Assembly: GCA_964361075.1 (NCBI GenBank)
Contig: CAYHZL010000001.1
Span: 1 to 62,969 of the forward strand
From: CAYHZL01 sp964361075
GTDB lineage: Bacteria > Bacteroidota > Ignavibacteria > UBA10030 > UBA8401
DNA: 62,969 nt
Direction of reading: 5' to 3'
Made by a program: the position numbers and the translations under genes. Of the stretch, positions 25,878-33,882 are shown in pieces. Numbering within the stretch: position 1 is the stretch's first letter; every line of letters begins with the position of its first letter. The notes under the pieces are model-generated. The model was not told the origin of the DNA and did no database searches. It was given only the letters and a program-made list of their open reading frames with translations.

Positions 25878-27194
25878 ATGAAAAGTCATTCTATTCAAAC
25901 TCGATTATTGATTGTGCTGCTTGTTGCATTTCTTCTGCGCCTCTATGTTGCAGCAGCAACGCGCATGCCGCTGCAATCTGATTCGCTCGAATATTATTCG
26001 TTAGCAACAAATCTTGCCCAACATCATCAGTATTCGTTTGAAAACACAATCACTGCCTACAGACCGCCCGCGTATTCATTTTTTCTTTCAGCCGTGCTTA
26101 CCATTTCGCAATCAGAAACATCTGCAAGAGTAGCGCAGGCTTTTTTAGAAACAATAAACTGTCTTTTACTCTTTGCACTCGGCAGAAAATTTATTTCTGA
26201 ACACGCAGGCATTTGGGCTGCTGTGTTATGGGCTTTTTTTCCAGTCAGCATTGTGCAATCAGTTTTTTTATTATCGGAATCATTGTTCACTGCAATTGCA
26301 CTGGGAATGGTTTTGCTCCTTTCTTCCAATAGCTTTTCTGGAAAGCAAAAACCTTTGCTGCTGGGCGTATTGTTTGGATGCACAATTTTAACAAAACCAC
26401 AATCTGCGTTGTTCATTCTGCCGATTATGATGTTTGCAAAAATTCGGCTTCCACAAAAAAAACAATTACTCCGTTATGGCTTTCAATGTATTCTCGGAAT
26501 AATTTTAGTTGTATCGCCCTGGGTCGTAAGAAATGTTTTAGTCTTTGGCAAACCATTGATTTCTACAAATGGAGGCGTAAATTTTTGGATTGGACATAAT
26601 GAAGAAGCAAACGGCTCATATAAAATTCCCAAAATTAATCCGTTAGATATTATTACGAATGAAATTGAGCGAAGTAATGCAGGATATCAACTTGGATGGC
26701 AATTCATTCGCACTGAGCCGAAAAAAGAAGCTGTACTTTTGATAAAAAAGTTAGGTTATTTTTTTTCATCGCAAACTCCGCTGGTCATCGCATTGCACAA
26801 GACAACAGAAGGATTTCCTTCGAACAGTTCATATAAAGATAAAGCACATCAATCTTCTTTGTGGATGTTGTTTCTGTTTAATGCTCAATATATGCTCTAT
26901 CTGCTCTGCGGTACAGCGGGGTTTATTGCAGCATACAACAGGAAGGAAAGCACTCACAATCTTTTTCTTTGTAGCTTTCTTTTGTGGATACTATTACACC
27001 TTATGTATTTCACGATGTCGCGATACAATTTTCCTGCGCTTCCTTTTTTTGTTTTATGGTGTGTACATTTGTATCACAACCGAGCGCAGGTACGATTAAT
27101 AAGCAAACGTAAAATTATAGCTATTATCTTTTGCACTCTTGGATTGTTGACGTTGTGGGGAATTGAGCTTGCAATAATTATTTCAAACAACTAA
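25878..27194 (+). CDS. GT39/PMT_2-type membrane glycosyltransferase
   Basis: 438 aa with about ten hydrophobic segments. The first loop after the N-terminal helix has the GT-C acidic motif (PLQSDSLEYYSLATNL) and the later TAYRPPAYSFFLSAVLT resembles the PMT_2/ArnT family 'RPPLYP' segment. GT-C enzymes transfer sugars from polyprenyl-phosphate donors on the outer face of the inner membrane; acceptor unknown. It is on plus, convergent with another GT-C-like gene, with a MITE between their stops. Confidence 0.8.
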   Translation: MKSHSIQTRLLIVLLVAFLLRLYVAAATRMPLQSDSLEYYSLATNLAQHHQYSFENTITAYRPPAYSFFLSAVLTISQSETSARVAQAFLETINCLLLFALGRKFISEHAGIWAAVLWAFFPVSIVQSVFLLSESLFTAIALGMVLLLSSNSFSGKQKPLLLGVLFGCTILTKPQSALFILPIMMFAKIRLPQKKQLLRYGFQCILGIILVVSPWVVRNVLVFGKPLISTNGGVNFWIGHNEEANGSYKIPKINPLDIITNEIERSNAGYQLGWQFIRTEPKKEAVLLIKKLGYFFSSQTPLVIALHKTTEGFPSNSSYKDKAHQSSLWMLFLFNAQYMLYLLCGTAGFIAAYNRKESTHNLFLCSFLLWILLHLMYFTMSRYNFPALPFFVLWCVHLYHNRAQVRLISKRKIIAIIFCTLGLLTLWGIELAIIISNN

Positions 27195-27356
27195 TTAGTT
27201 CTCACTGAAATACTCTTTGTGCGTCATTGCGAGGCGTTTTTTTGCCGAAGTTCCAAAGGAATGCCTTCGGCACAATCTTAAAAATTTGAAGAAAAGATTG
27301 CTTCGCTCATAAAAAACACTCGCTCGCAATGACTTTTTCAGTGGGAACTAATTATT
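27190..27356. repeat. MITE-like element with 22-bp insertion (partner at 11696)
   Basis: Arms TTAGTTCTCACTGAAA and TTTCAGTGGGAACTAA; the interior is the inverse complement of 11703-11832, except for 22 extra bp (27251-27272). It fills the gap between two convergent genes and may act as a bidirectional terminator. Confidence 0.87.
27251..27272. repeat. Double-hairpin micro-element (copy 4) inside a MITE
   Basis: TTCC-AAA-GGAA followed by TGCC-TTC-GGCA, 22 bp. The flanks GCCGAAG and CAATC are contiguous in the partner element near 11770-11785, so the insertion is exactly 22 bp. Confidence 0.88.
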
Positions 27357-28818
27357 TTTTAACTCTGTAGAGTGTATAATAGGTTGGATGAGGCGCAGAA
27401 ATTCCTAATCCATAAAATTTTTTTACCATTATTGTTTCCAGTGAAGCAGAAGCAAGCCGTGCAGGCACGATATTTCGTTCAATAATATAATCCGGTTTTA
27501 AAACATTTTCGTACACTTTTGTTCTCATGCCTTCTTCGTACGAAATTCCATGAAAAGCTTTTTTCATCTCCGGTACAATCAATCCTGCAGGATCATATAC
27601 TGCACGTTGTGAAATAAATCCGAGCACACCAACATCGGGAGCGACAACGGTTGCAGACGAATCAGAATTATCACGCAGCCATTCTGCTATCGGAAACAAA
27701 GCGTTCTCCACTCCCTGCGAAAATGCCGCAGTGTGTGGCAAAACTTTTTCCCAATACACGAATTGATTTACTGCAACGGTAACAGTAATAACAAGAACAA
27801 AAATTATTTTTTTGCTTCTGGCACTTAGTGCAATTTGCTGAATACTATATTTCAATGCCCAAGCACCATACACAATTACAAACGGTGTAATCAGCAAAAG
27901 ATAGCGCGATACTACCTGAACATCTTTTGCAGCGTATGCAATCGGCAATGCAATACACCACATAGCTGGAACACAATGAACATTCCGAAAATGTACTTTC
28001 TCCTGAATTAATAATACAATGACACCTGCAATTGCTGTGAAAATAAATACGCCGTTTGTTGCACCGATTATTTTAAGGATGTCTATACTTGCTGTAAAAA
28101 ATTGTGTGAGCGAATAGCTATGTGCAGATTTTCCTGCCAGCGTATTAGGGATCATTGTCCCGAAGTGATAGAAAGAAAATACCAACCATGGCACAACACT
28201 CGCTGCAAAAGGCAAAATCATTTTTATACTTGCGCGAAATCGTTTTTTTATTTGGGTGAGAAAAACGACATACAAAAGTACTATCGTAAAAAATAAAACA
28301 CCTTCGGGGCGGATGAGTGAGAGTAAACCTATTACACATGAGGCGGTAACATTTTTTTCTTTCAGCAGATATAGTAGAGAGAGCATCACTAAAAATACCG
28401 AACATGAAGTTTCCATGCCGGCACCACACCATCGCAACCACCATGCATCCGTAATAAATGCGAACACTGCAAAAAGAGTAAAGAAATCATCGCGTAAAAT
28501 TTTATGAGCCACGACAGCAAAGACAAGAATAGCAGCTAATGCAAATACAAGATCAAGTGCTTTTGCGTACCAATAGATATTGCTGCCGAGCAATGAACCG
28601 GCGGAAAGCAGTAATGCCCACAACGGTCCTGTTACACCATAACTTGGTGTGTTACCGTTGAATGAAAATCCGAAGCCATGCGCAATCTTGGTGCTATAGT
28701 GCAAATAAATAAATGTATCGTCGGGTGTATAATTTTTATGTTGTAAAACCATACACAGAAATACACCAAGCATACAAGAGAGAACGATACTTCGATATGG
28801 TATTGTGTAAGCCGTCAT
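27352..28818 (-). CDS. GT-C superfamily membrane protein
   Basis: 488 aa with about eleven predicted membrane segments and a final soluble domain of about 120 residues. The first periplasmic loop has YTPDDTFIYLHYSTKIAHG, an acidic DD motif typical of GT-C glycosyltransferases, followed by YGVTGPLWALLL. The soluble tail (ADLRDN..., VVAPDVGVLGFISQRAVYDPAGL) resembles that of bacterial mannosyltransferase-like proteins. Sugar and acceptor unknown. Not homologous enough to the plus-strand neighbour to call a duplication by eye. Confidence 0.7.
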   Translation of the reverse strand: MTAYTIPYRSIVLSCMLGVFLCMVLQHKNYTPDDTFIYLHYSTKIAHGFGFSFNGNTPSYGVTGPLWALLLSAGSLLGSNIYWYAKALDLVFALAAILVFAVVAHKILRDDFFTLFAVFAFITDAWWLRWCGAGMETSCSVFLVMLSLLYLLKEKNVTASCVIGLLSLIRPEGVLFFTIVLLYVVFLTQIKKRFRASIKMILPFAASVVPWLVFSFYHFGTMIPNTLAGKSAHSYSLTQFFTASIDILKIIGATNGVFIFTAIAGVIVLLIQEKVHFRNVHCVPAMWCIALPIAYAAKDVQVVSRYLLLITPFVIVYGAWALKYSIQQIALSARSKKIIFVLVITVTVAVNQFVYWEKVLPHTAAFSQGVENALFPIAEWLRDNSDSSATVVAPDVGVLGFISQRAVYDPAGLIVPEMKKAFHGISYEEGMRTKVYENVLKPDYIIERNIVPARLASASLETIMVKKFYGLGISAPHPTYYTLYRVKK

Positions 28819-28822
28819 GTTA

Positions 28823-28862
28823 TTTCAAAAAAGAAAAGCTCTTTCTAAAAAATTGAAAGAGC
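28823..28862 (-). terminator. Terminator upstream of the GT-C gene
   Basis: GCTCTTTC and GAAAGAGC form a perfect 8-bp stem with a 9-nt loop, followed on the minus strand by TTTTCTTTTTT. It would end transcripts coming from the DUF3276 side; it lies only about 10 bp before the next ATG. Confidence 0.7.
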
Positions 28863-28872
28863 CTCACGCACT

Positions 28873-29139
28873 AACTGATGTTACGCAAAAACACTTTATT
28901 GCAGAAATTCGCCGCGGCGAACATAATAGCCCCGTGCTTCTCAGCCAGAGGCTGATGAGCCTTCGGCTCAAGTACGGGGTAAGGAAATTTTCCAAAAATA
29001 TTTTGGGTTTTAACCCATTAATAAGATGTTGTTGGGCTAAAGCCCGTAAAGGTGGAGTGTATTTCACAACCCCGATTCGCCGCGGCGAATCGGGGCTTCT
29101 AATGGTGCCACAAATCTGGTTTTCTGCGTAACATCAGTT
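28873..29139. repeat. Composite element with AACTGATGTTACGC arms
   Basis: Arms AACTGATGTTACGC (28873-28886) and GCGTAACATCAGTT (29126-29139) are perfect inverse complements. Cargo: TTCGCCGCGGCGAA (28908-28921), a CCCCGTGCTT...AGTACGGGG stem whose loop holds a 30-bp double hairpin (28941-28970), and a 26-bp perfect palindrome (29070-29095) centred on a second TTCGCCGCGGCGAA flanked by CCCCGA / TCGGGG. Confidence 0.8.
28941..28970. repeat. Double-hairpin micro-element, long-stem variant
   Basis: TCAGCC-AGA-GGCTGA followed directly by TGAGCC-TTC-GGCTCA: two perfect 6-bp stems, 3-nt loops, no spacer. Same plan as the 22-bp members but with different stem sequence and length. Confidence 0.75.
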
Positions 29140-29410
29140 ATTAAAATACATTGTTTGTCTCTACAATACATTTTCAGAAGCAACCGCTGCATCTGTTGCA
29201 GAAGAAGACGTTTCCTCTATCAGTAGTCCAATTTATCAGTGTGTATCAGTCAAATCCGTGTTTCGCCGCGGCGAATGTTCTATTTTTTCTAACCGCTGAG
29301 TAGCGCGTTCAGTACGCCTTCGGCGAATTTTTTTCAAAGAAAGTAACTCGAAATTTTCAATTTTTAACCTCTTGATTTATTTGAGGTTACAACGAGTTAC
29401 TTAGGAGTTA
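29140..29410. repeat. Repeat cluster downstream of the truncated DUF3276 gene
   Basis: Shares blocks with 45860-46121: TCAGTCAAATCCGTG followed by TTCGCCGCGGCGAA (29262-29275) and GTTCTATTTTTTCTAACCG, then CTGAGTAGCGCGTTCAGTACGCC, and an end block GAGTTACTTAGGAGTTAC (29391-29408). A GCC-TTC-GGC loop here (29317-29325) is GCC-TGT-GGC in the other cluster. No gene is seen. Confidence 0.75.
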
Positions 29411-29418
29411 CAAAAGAT

Positions 29419-29589
29419 TTAATGTTTCTTAAATTCATCTTCACCGATTTTTTTGCTCTCGGTAATAGTGATGTAAAAATCTTTTTCCGACTTTGTTGAT
29501 TTTACATCGAAAAAGTATGTGCGTTTGCCGGCGCGTACACATCTTGAAAAAAATTCATCGCCATAACTTTTGTTTTCCAAAAACGACAT
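29419..29589 (-). CDS. DUF3276/PUR-alpha-like protein, C-terminally truncated
   Basis: 56 aa. GDEFFSRCVRAGKRTYFFDV and DFYITITESKK match the DUF3276 (PUR-alpha-like single-stranded nucleic acid binding) family, which is usually about 100 aa. The family continues '...KHKIFLYKEDF'; here KKH is followed by TAA, then codons for I and F, and then the dispersed repeat GTAACTCCTAAGTAACTC. So the last third appears lost to a repeat, with the Lys codon now a stop. A GGAAG lies just before the ATG. It may be a pseudogene or a still-made short protein. Too short for a 60-aa ORF cutoff. Confidence 0.75.
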   Translation of the reverse strand: MSFLENKSYGDEFFSRCVRAGKRTYFFDVKSTKSEKDFYITITESKKIGEDEFKKH

Positions 29590-29678
29590 TCTTCCAAAAA
29601 AATTATTTGGAATAGAGCGGGTTACTTGTTAACAATATCTTCTTCTGTACAACAACATTGTTTCTCGAACAGCGCCTG

Positions 29679-31967
29679 TTATTTTCGTATCACTGCAACT
29701 TTCGCTGCGGCTACTTGACTCCCATTTTGTGTGTACACAACAAATAAATAAATACCGCTGGCAACATATTCGCCGTTGGATTTTTTTCCATTCCAAAACG
29801 CGCGTCCGCCGCCTTGAGCAGAAAATTGATTGACAAGCGTACCGTTAATCGTCAACACTTTCACCATTGAATCATCAACAAGTCCGCGAATCATAACCGA
29901 GCCGGAATTGGGAATAAGAAACGGGTTGGGTGCAACTTCAATTGTTGCATATTTTTCAACTGATGCCGTTGCCGCAATTTCCATACTCGATAATCCTTTT
30001 TCCGTACCGAAATATGCTATACCTCGTTTCATATCAAACGCAATCGCAAGAACATTATTGTCAACTAATTTACCATTCGTATTCTCAACTGTGTACTGAT
30101 TAAGCAGCGTTGTTCCATCAGGCGAAAGAACAAAAATACCCCGCGGCGTACCCAGCCATTTATTATTTAAAGGATCAATCGCAATGCAGGTGATGTATTG
30201 ATCTCGCAAATTAGGATTTAAAACTTTACTGATGCGCTTCAATGGTTGTTGCGGATCCGTAATAATGGTTACACCGGATGTTGTTGACATCCACACCGCT
30301 CCGTCTTTATCAACAACAATAGATGTAATTGCTGTTTCTGTTATACCGTCGCTTTTCGAAATCGTTCCCCACCCGTCAGAGGTTCCAGCAATATTGATCG
30401 ACTCATTAAAGAACACTGCTTTCGGTGCAAGCCGATCTGAAGGAAGAAAATCAGGAAAGACATTAACAAACCATTTTGTATTATTGCGATCAATGACAGT
30501 ACCAAGCATCGCTTTGTATCCGTTTGCGCCGGCGGGATATGGCTCCCATAATGAATCGGGTTTCATTTTCCATATTGCTTTTGAAGAAACTGATGCTTCA
30601 AATACTGTCGTCCATGGGTTTCCAAATCTATCTGTTGCCACAGTTCCCGCAACAATGTAATTGTTATTTTCCGGAGTACCGATAAAACCAGCGTTTGTTC
30701 TATTAAACACTCTTGCAACATCACCTTTGGAGTTTACTAAAATTAAACCTGCACCCCATGTTGAAATCCATTTTGAATTATTTGCGCCCAGTGCAATGGA
30801 AAAACAATCATTAGATGGAATTGACGGCGTTGTTGCAATATTATAATTTTTCCACTCTTTGCCGTTATAGCTATAGAAACCTTTGCCCAATCCTTTGCCG
30901 CCTACTCCGCCGGATGTGCACCACACTGTGTTATTTTCATCTATTACGATGGAAGAAAAATAATTCGACGCAGGACCGTTCGGTGCCACAACTTTCCATT
31001 GCGATCGAGTTGGATTTAAGAAGCCAAGCCCTGTTTCAATAAGCCCGACAAATAGTGTTGAAGAGTTTTGTAATGTGCCGCACGAAATTCCGCCGGGTGC
31101 TGCAACGGAGTATGGTTGTATTGTTTGAGCTGTGCTGAAAGTAAAAATTGTCCTGCCATCGGTATAATACAAAACCGTATCAGTTGATGCTAACGTCCGA
31201 ACAGCAGAATTAATTCCATTTATTTTTGTCCACACACCATTGTTGAATGTTAAAAACCCTTGCCCTGAACCGACATAAATTTTTCCGTGGAACTCGTTAA
31301 TTGAGTAGCCGTCATTAATTGACGGATATGTATCCCACGATTCAGGCGCTGCAAGATTTGTTGCGCCAATTTTTGAAACAGCAATTCCTTGTGTGGTAAT
31401 CGCCCATATTTTTTTTTCAGAAAAAATTGCCGCTCCAACACTTGGCTGTGCCAATGCGCCTAAATTGCTATACGTGTCGCTAAATTCAAACTTTGAAATG
31501 GAAAAAAGTGAAATACCAAAATCTGTCGAGATGTAGAGCGAATCGCCCTGCATGAAAAAATTGCGAATTGATTTATGTACTTTTGTCGAAAGAATAATAT
31601 CGCGAACGTACCGCCATGTTTGTGTGGATGGCGAATACACATCAATCGCACCGGAATTTTGCCCGATCCATACAGAACCATATTTATCAATTGCCAGCGC
31701 TGTTATATTGTTGCTTGAAAGACCTTCGGAGTTTGAAAATTTTTGGAAGGATGAATCTGAAATCCGGTATCGAAACACACCGCCCGATGTTCCGCACCAT
31801 ACGTCATTCGCTGTTGAGGCTATTGCGGTAATATTTTTCATATCGGTGAAATTTTTCCATTCACCAATTGCCGCAAAACATTTTTCTGTGTATATCGTCA
31901 TGCATAACAACACACTGCAATAGACCAGCACGAAATTTTGCTTCATTACCGCCACGCGCTCTGCCAT
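29679..31967 (-). CDS. Secreted two-component-propeller protein with FlgD-like Ig tail
   Basis: 762 aa. N-terminal signal peptide (hydrophobic VLVYCSVLLCMTIYT), then many propeller repeats of the Reg_prop type (ITALAIDKYGSVWIGQNSG, ITSIVVDKDGAVWMSTTSG, ITCIAIDPLNNKWLGTPRG), forming one or two seven-bladed propellers. The last 80 residues are a FlgD-like Ig domain (NGTLVNQF, AFWNGKKSNGEYVASGIYLF), used as a surface/secretion sorting domain in this phylum. There is no kinase domain, so it is an exported binding protein of unknown ligand. An AGGAGG nine nt upstream supports the ATG at 31967 over the one at 31946. Confidence 0.85.
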   Translation of the reverse strand: MAERVAVMKQNFVLVYCSVLLCMTIYTEKCFAAIGEWKNFTDMKNITAIASTANDVWCGTSGGVFRYRISDSSFQKFSNSEGLSSNNITALAIDKYGSVWIGQNSGAIDVYSPSTQTWRYVRDIILSTKVHKSIRNFFMQGDSLYISTDFGISLFSISKFEFSDTYSNLGALAQPSVGAAIFSEKKIWAITTQGIAVSKIGATNLAAPESWDTYPSINDGYSINEFHGKIYVGSGQGFLTFNNGVWTKINGINSAVRTLASTDTVLYYTDGRTIFTFSTAQTIQPYSVAAPGGISCGTLQNSSTLFVGLIETGLGFLNPTRSQWKVVAPNGPASNYFSSIVIDENNTVWCTSGGVGGKGLGKGFYSYNGKEWKNYNIATTPSIPSNDCFSIALGANNSKWISTWGAGLILVNSKGDVARVFNRTNAGFIGTPENNNYIVAGTVATDRFGNPWTTVFEASVSSKAIWKMKPDSLWEPYPAGANGYKAMLGTVIDRNNTKWFVNVFPDFLPSDRLAPKAVFFNESINIAGTSDGWGTISKSDGITETAITSIVVDKDGAVWMSTTSGVTIITDPQQPLKRISKVLNPNLRDQYITCIAIDPLNNKWLGTPRGIFVLSPDGTTLLNQYTVENTNGKLVDNNVLAIAFDMKRGIAYFGTEKGLSSMEIAATASVEKYATIEVAPNPFLIPNSGSVMIRGLVDDSMVKVLTINGTLVNQFSAQGGGRAFWNGKKSNGEYVASGIYLFVVYTQNGSQVAAAKVAVIRK

Positions 31968-32069
31968 AGATAGTTTCCTCCTACTTTATATTTAGAATGT
32001 TGAACAATAAAAAAGTAGAAATGAAACGATCTCTTCTCCGTAATTAATATTCTATTACAAAATATATTT

Positions 32070-32230
32070 ATGAGTCCGCTCTAAAAAGGTTCTCTTGAGT
32101 GATGTCATTGCGATCCGCCGCAGGCGGAGAAGCAATCTCTTGAATTTAAGCTGGTTCCAAAAGATTGCTTCGTCTCCGCCTGCGGCGGATCCTCGCAATG
32201 ACGATAAAAGCCTTTTTAGAGCGGACTCAT
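32070..32230. repeat. MITE-like element with 20-bp perfect terminal inverted repeats
   Basis: Arms begin ATGAGTCCGCTCTAAAAAGG and end with its exact inverse complement (32211-32230). The interior has two TCCGCC-GCA-GGCGGA hairpins (32112-32126 and inverted at 32177-32192) inside a CATTGCGA / AAGCAATCT stem. The left flank ends and the right flank begins with TTTA, a possible target duplication. One isolated arm, ATGAGTCCACTCTAAAAAG, is at 45828-45846. Confidence 0.85.
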
Positions 32231-32233
32231 TTA

Positions 32234-33070
32234 TTATTTCGAGTTTGTAGAAAACAAACGCCGCTTCATCATCGTTACGCGCGATTCATCTACATAGTAC
32301 GAACCGAGCACAACATCATCATTTTTTTTACCGCCATGGAAATCCGAACCACCGCTCTCCAATAAAAAATATTCGCTGACTACACCGCGGTAATGCGCAA
32401 CACGTTCTTGCGTGTGCGATGGATGAATAACTTCAATACCATCTAATCCGGTTTTAATTAAATGCTGAACCATTTCATCGGTGGTATAACGACCGGGATG
32501 AGCAAGAAACGACAATCCGCCAGCCGAAGAAATTAGCTTTACTGCTTCAAACGGTGATACTTGAAATTTTTTTTCAAACGCAGGACAACCGTTGCCAATA
32601 AGTTTATCAAACGCTTCTTGATATGTACTCGTAAAACCTTCTTCAAGTAAAGCCGTAGCAATATGCGGTCTTCCAACAGAACCAACACCTGCACGCTCCA
32701 TCACCGATTCAATTCTTAAAGGAACATTAAGACTATTCAATTTATCAACAATGCGTTCGGCTCGTTTTATTCTTTCAAGGCGAAAAAATTTTAAATGATC
32801 GAGAAACGTTTGATTCTTGTAATCGAGGAAGTAACCGAGAATATGAATATCTTTATCATCCAACGCAGCACTTAATTCAACACCGGGAATAACTTCGACA
32901 CCAAATTCTTTTCCGTATTCAATTGCATCGGGAAAGGCATCTACACTATCATGATCTGTAATGCTGATAATAGAAAGTCCGGCCATTGCACACTTTTTTA
33001 CAAGCTCGTATGGGGAGAACACGCCATCCGAGCATGTTGTGTGTGTATGTAAATCTGCTTTTACTACCAT
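32234..33070 (-). CDS. PHP-domain phosphoesterase (RNase AM/YciV-like)
   Basis: 278 aa. PHP fold with metal ligands in ADLHTHTTCSDG (HxH), ITDHDSVDA, IPGVELSA, FLAHPGRY and GSDFHGG. Homologues such as E. coli RNase AM/YciV trim 5' ends of rRNAs and hydrolyse 3',5'-bisphosphonucleotides; which activity applies here cannot be read from sequence. It starts 3 bp after the Crp/Fnr gene ends, so they share a transcript. Confidence 0.88.
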   Translation of the reverse strand: MVVKADLHTHTTCSDGVFSPYELVKKCAMAGLSIISITDHDSVDAFPDAIEYGKEFGVEVIPGVELSAALDDKDIHILGYFLDYKNQTFLDHLKFFRLERIKRAERIVDKLNSLNVPLRIESVMERAGVGSVGRPHIATALLEEGFTSTYQEAFDKLIGNGCPAFEKKFQVSPFEAVKLISSAGGLSFLAHPGRYTTDEMVQHLIKTGLDGIEVIHPSHTQERVAHYRGVVSEYFLLESGGSDFHGGKKNDDVVLGSYYVDESRVTMMKRRLFSTNSK

Positions 33071-33073
33071 AGT

Positions 33074-33757
33074 TTATGTGTGTTGCGATTTAAAACTTTC
33101 GTAATCAACAATGATGAGTTTGTTCCCTTGTAATTGAAGGTGACCTTTGCGGATATATTTATGAATCATTCTTGAAATAGTCTCACGTGAAGTGCCCGCC
33201 ATATTTGCCAAATCTTGTTGCAGAGGAAGTTCGTCAATTTCCACTCTTCCTTTTCTGAACATGCCGATTTCATCAGCAAGCTGCAGAATAACATTGGCAA
33301 CACGTCCGGATGCATCTTTCAGCGAAAGACTTTTAATTTGCGAATCAGCTTTTCGTAAACGCCCGGTGAGTTCTTTCATCAGCGCAATTGAAACTTTGGG
33401 ATAGTCAGCAAGCAGCCGTAAAAAATCACCGCGGTGAATCATAAATAATTCTGACTTTGCAGTTGCAACAACGCTCGCCGAACGCGTTAACCCGTCAAGA
33501 ATTGCCATCTCACCAAAAAAATCACTCACACCTAAAATTGAAAGAATCACTTCACGTCCATCATCATCCATTCTTACAATTTTTACTTTGCCTTCTATAA
33601 TAACAAATAACGCCGCGCCGGTTTCTTCTTCAAGAAGAATAATGCTTCCTTTTTTATATTTTTTTCTAACACCAAGCGCAGCAATTTTATCTAAATCAAG
33701 GTCGTTGAGTTCATTAAAAATCGGAGCGTTGCGTAAAAAAACTGATTCTTCTGTCAT
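33074..33757 (-). CDS. Crp/Fnr-family transcription regulator
   Basis: 227 aa. N-terminal cyclic-nucleotide-binding-type barrel (IEGKVKIVRMDDDGREVILSILG, FFGEMAILDGLTRSASVVA) and a C-terminal winged helix with recognition helix MAGTSRETISRMIHKYIR. There are no N-terminal cysteines, so it is not an Fe-S FNR. FGEMA plus RSA resembles the cAMP pocket of Crp, but the ligand is unproven. It is followed by the PHP gene in the same unit. Confidence 0.92.
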   Translation of the reverse strand: MTEESVFLRNAPIFNELNDLDLDKIAALGVRKKYKKGSIILLEEETGAALFVIIEGKVKIVRMDDDGREVILSILGVSDFFGEMAILDGLTRSASVVATAKSELFMIHRGDFLRLLADYPKVSIALMKELTGRLRKADSQIKSLSLKDASGRVANVILQLADEIGMFRKGRVEIDELPLQQDLANMAGTSRETISRMIHKYIRKGHLQLQGNKLIIVDYESFKSQHT

Positions 33758-33882
33758 GCACTCACCTTTTCGTTGAAATAGTTGAGGTGTTTTTTAGGAA
33801 ATTCCACAAAAAACCACGTGAGAAATATAGCTTGACTTGTGATGAAAGTCAAGCCACAGTCCAAAACAAAAAAATTTTTGCG

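Noticed and set aside
28817..29131. 104-aa plus-strand open frame
   Set aside because: Runs through a terminator and a composite repeat; no ribosome-binding site and no domain.
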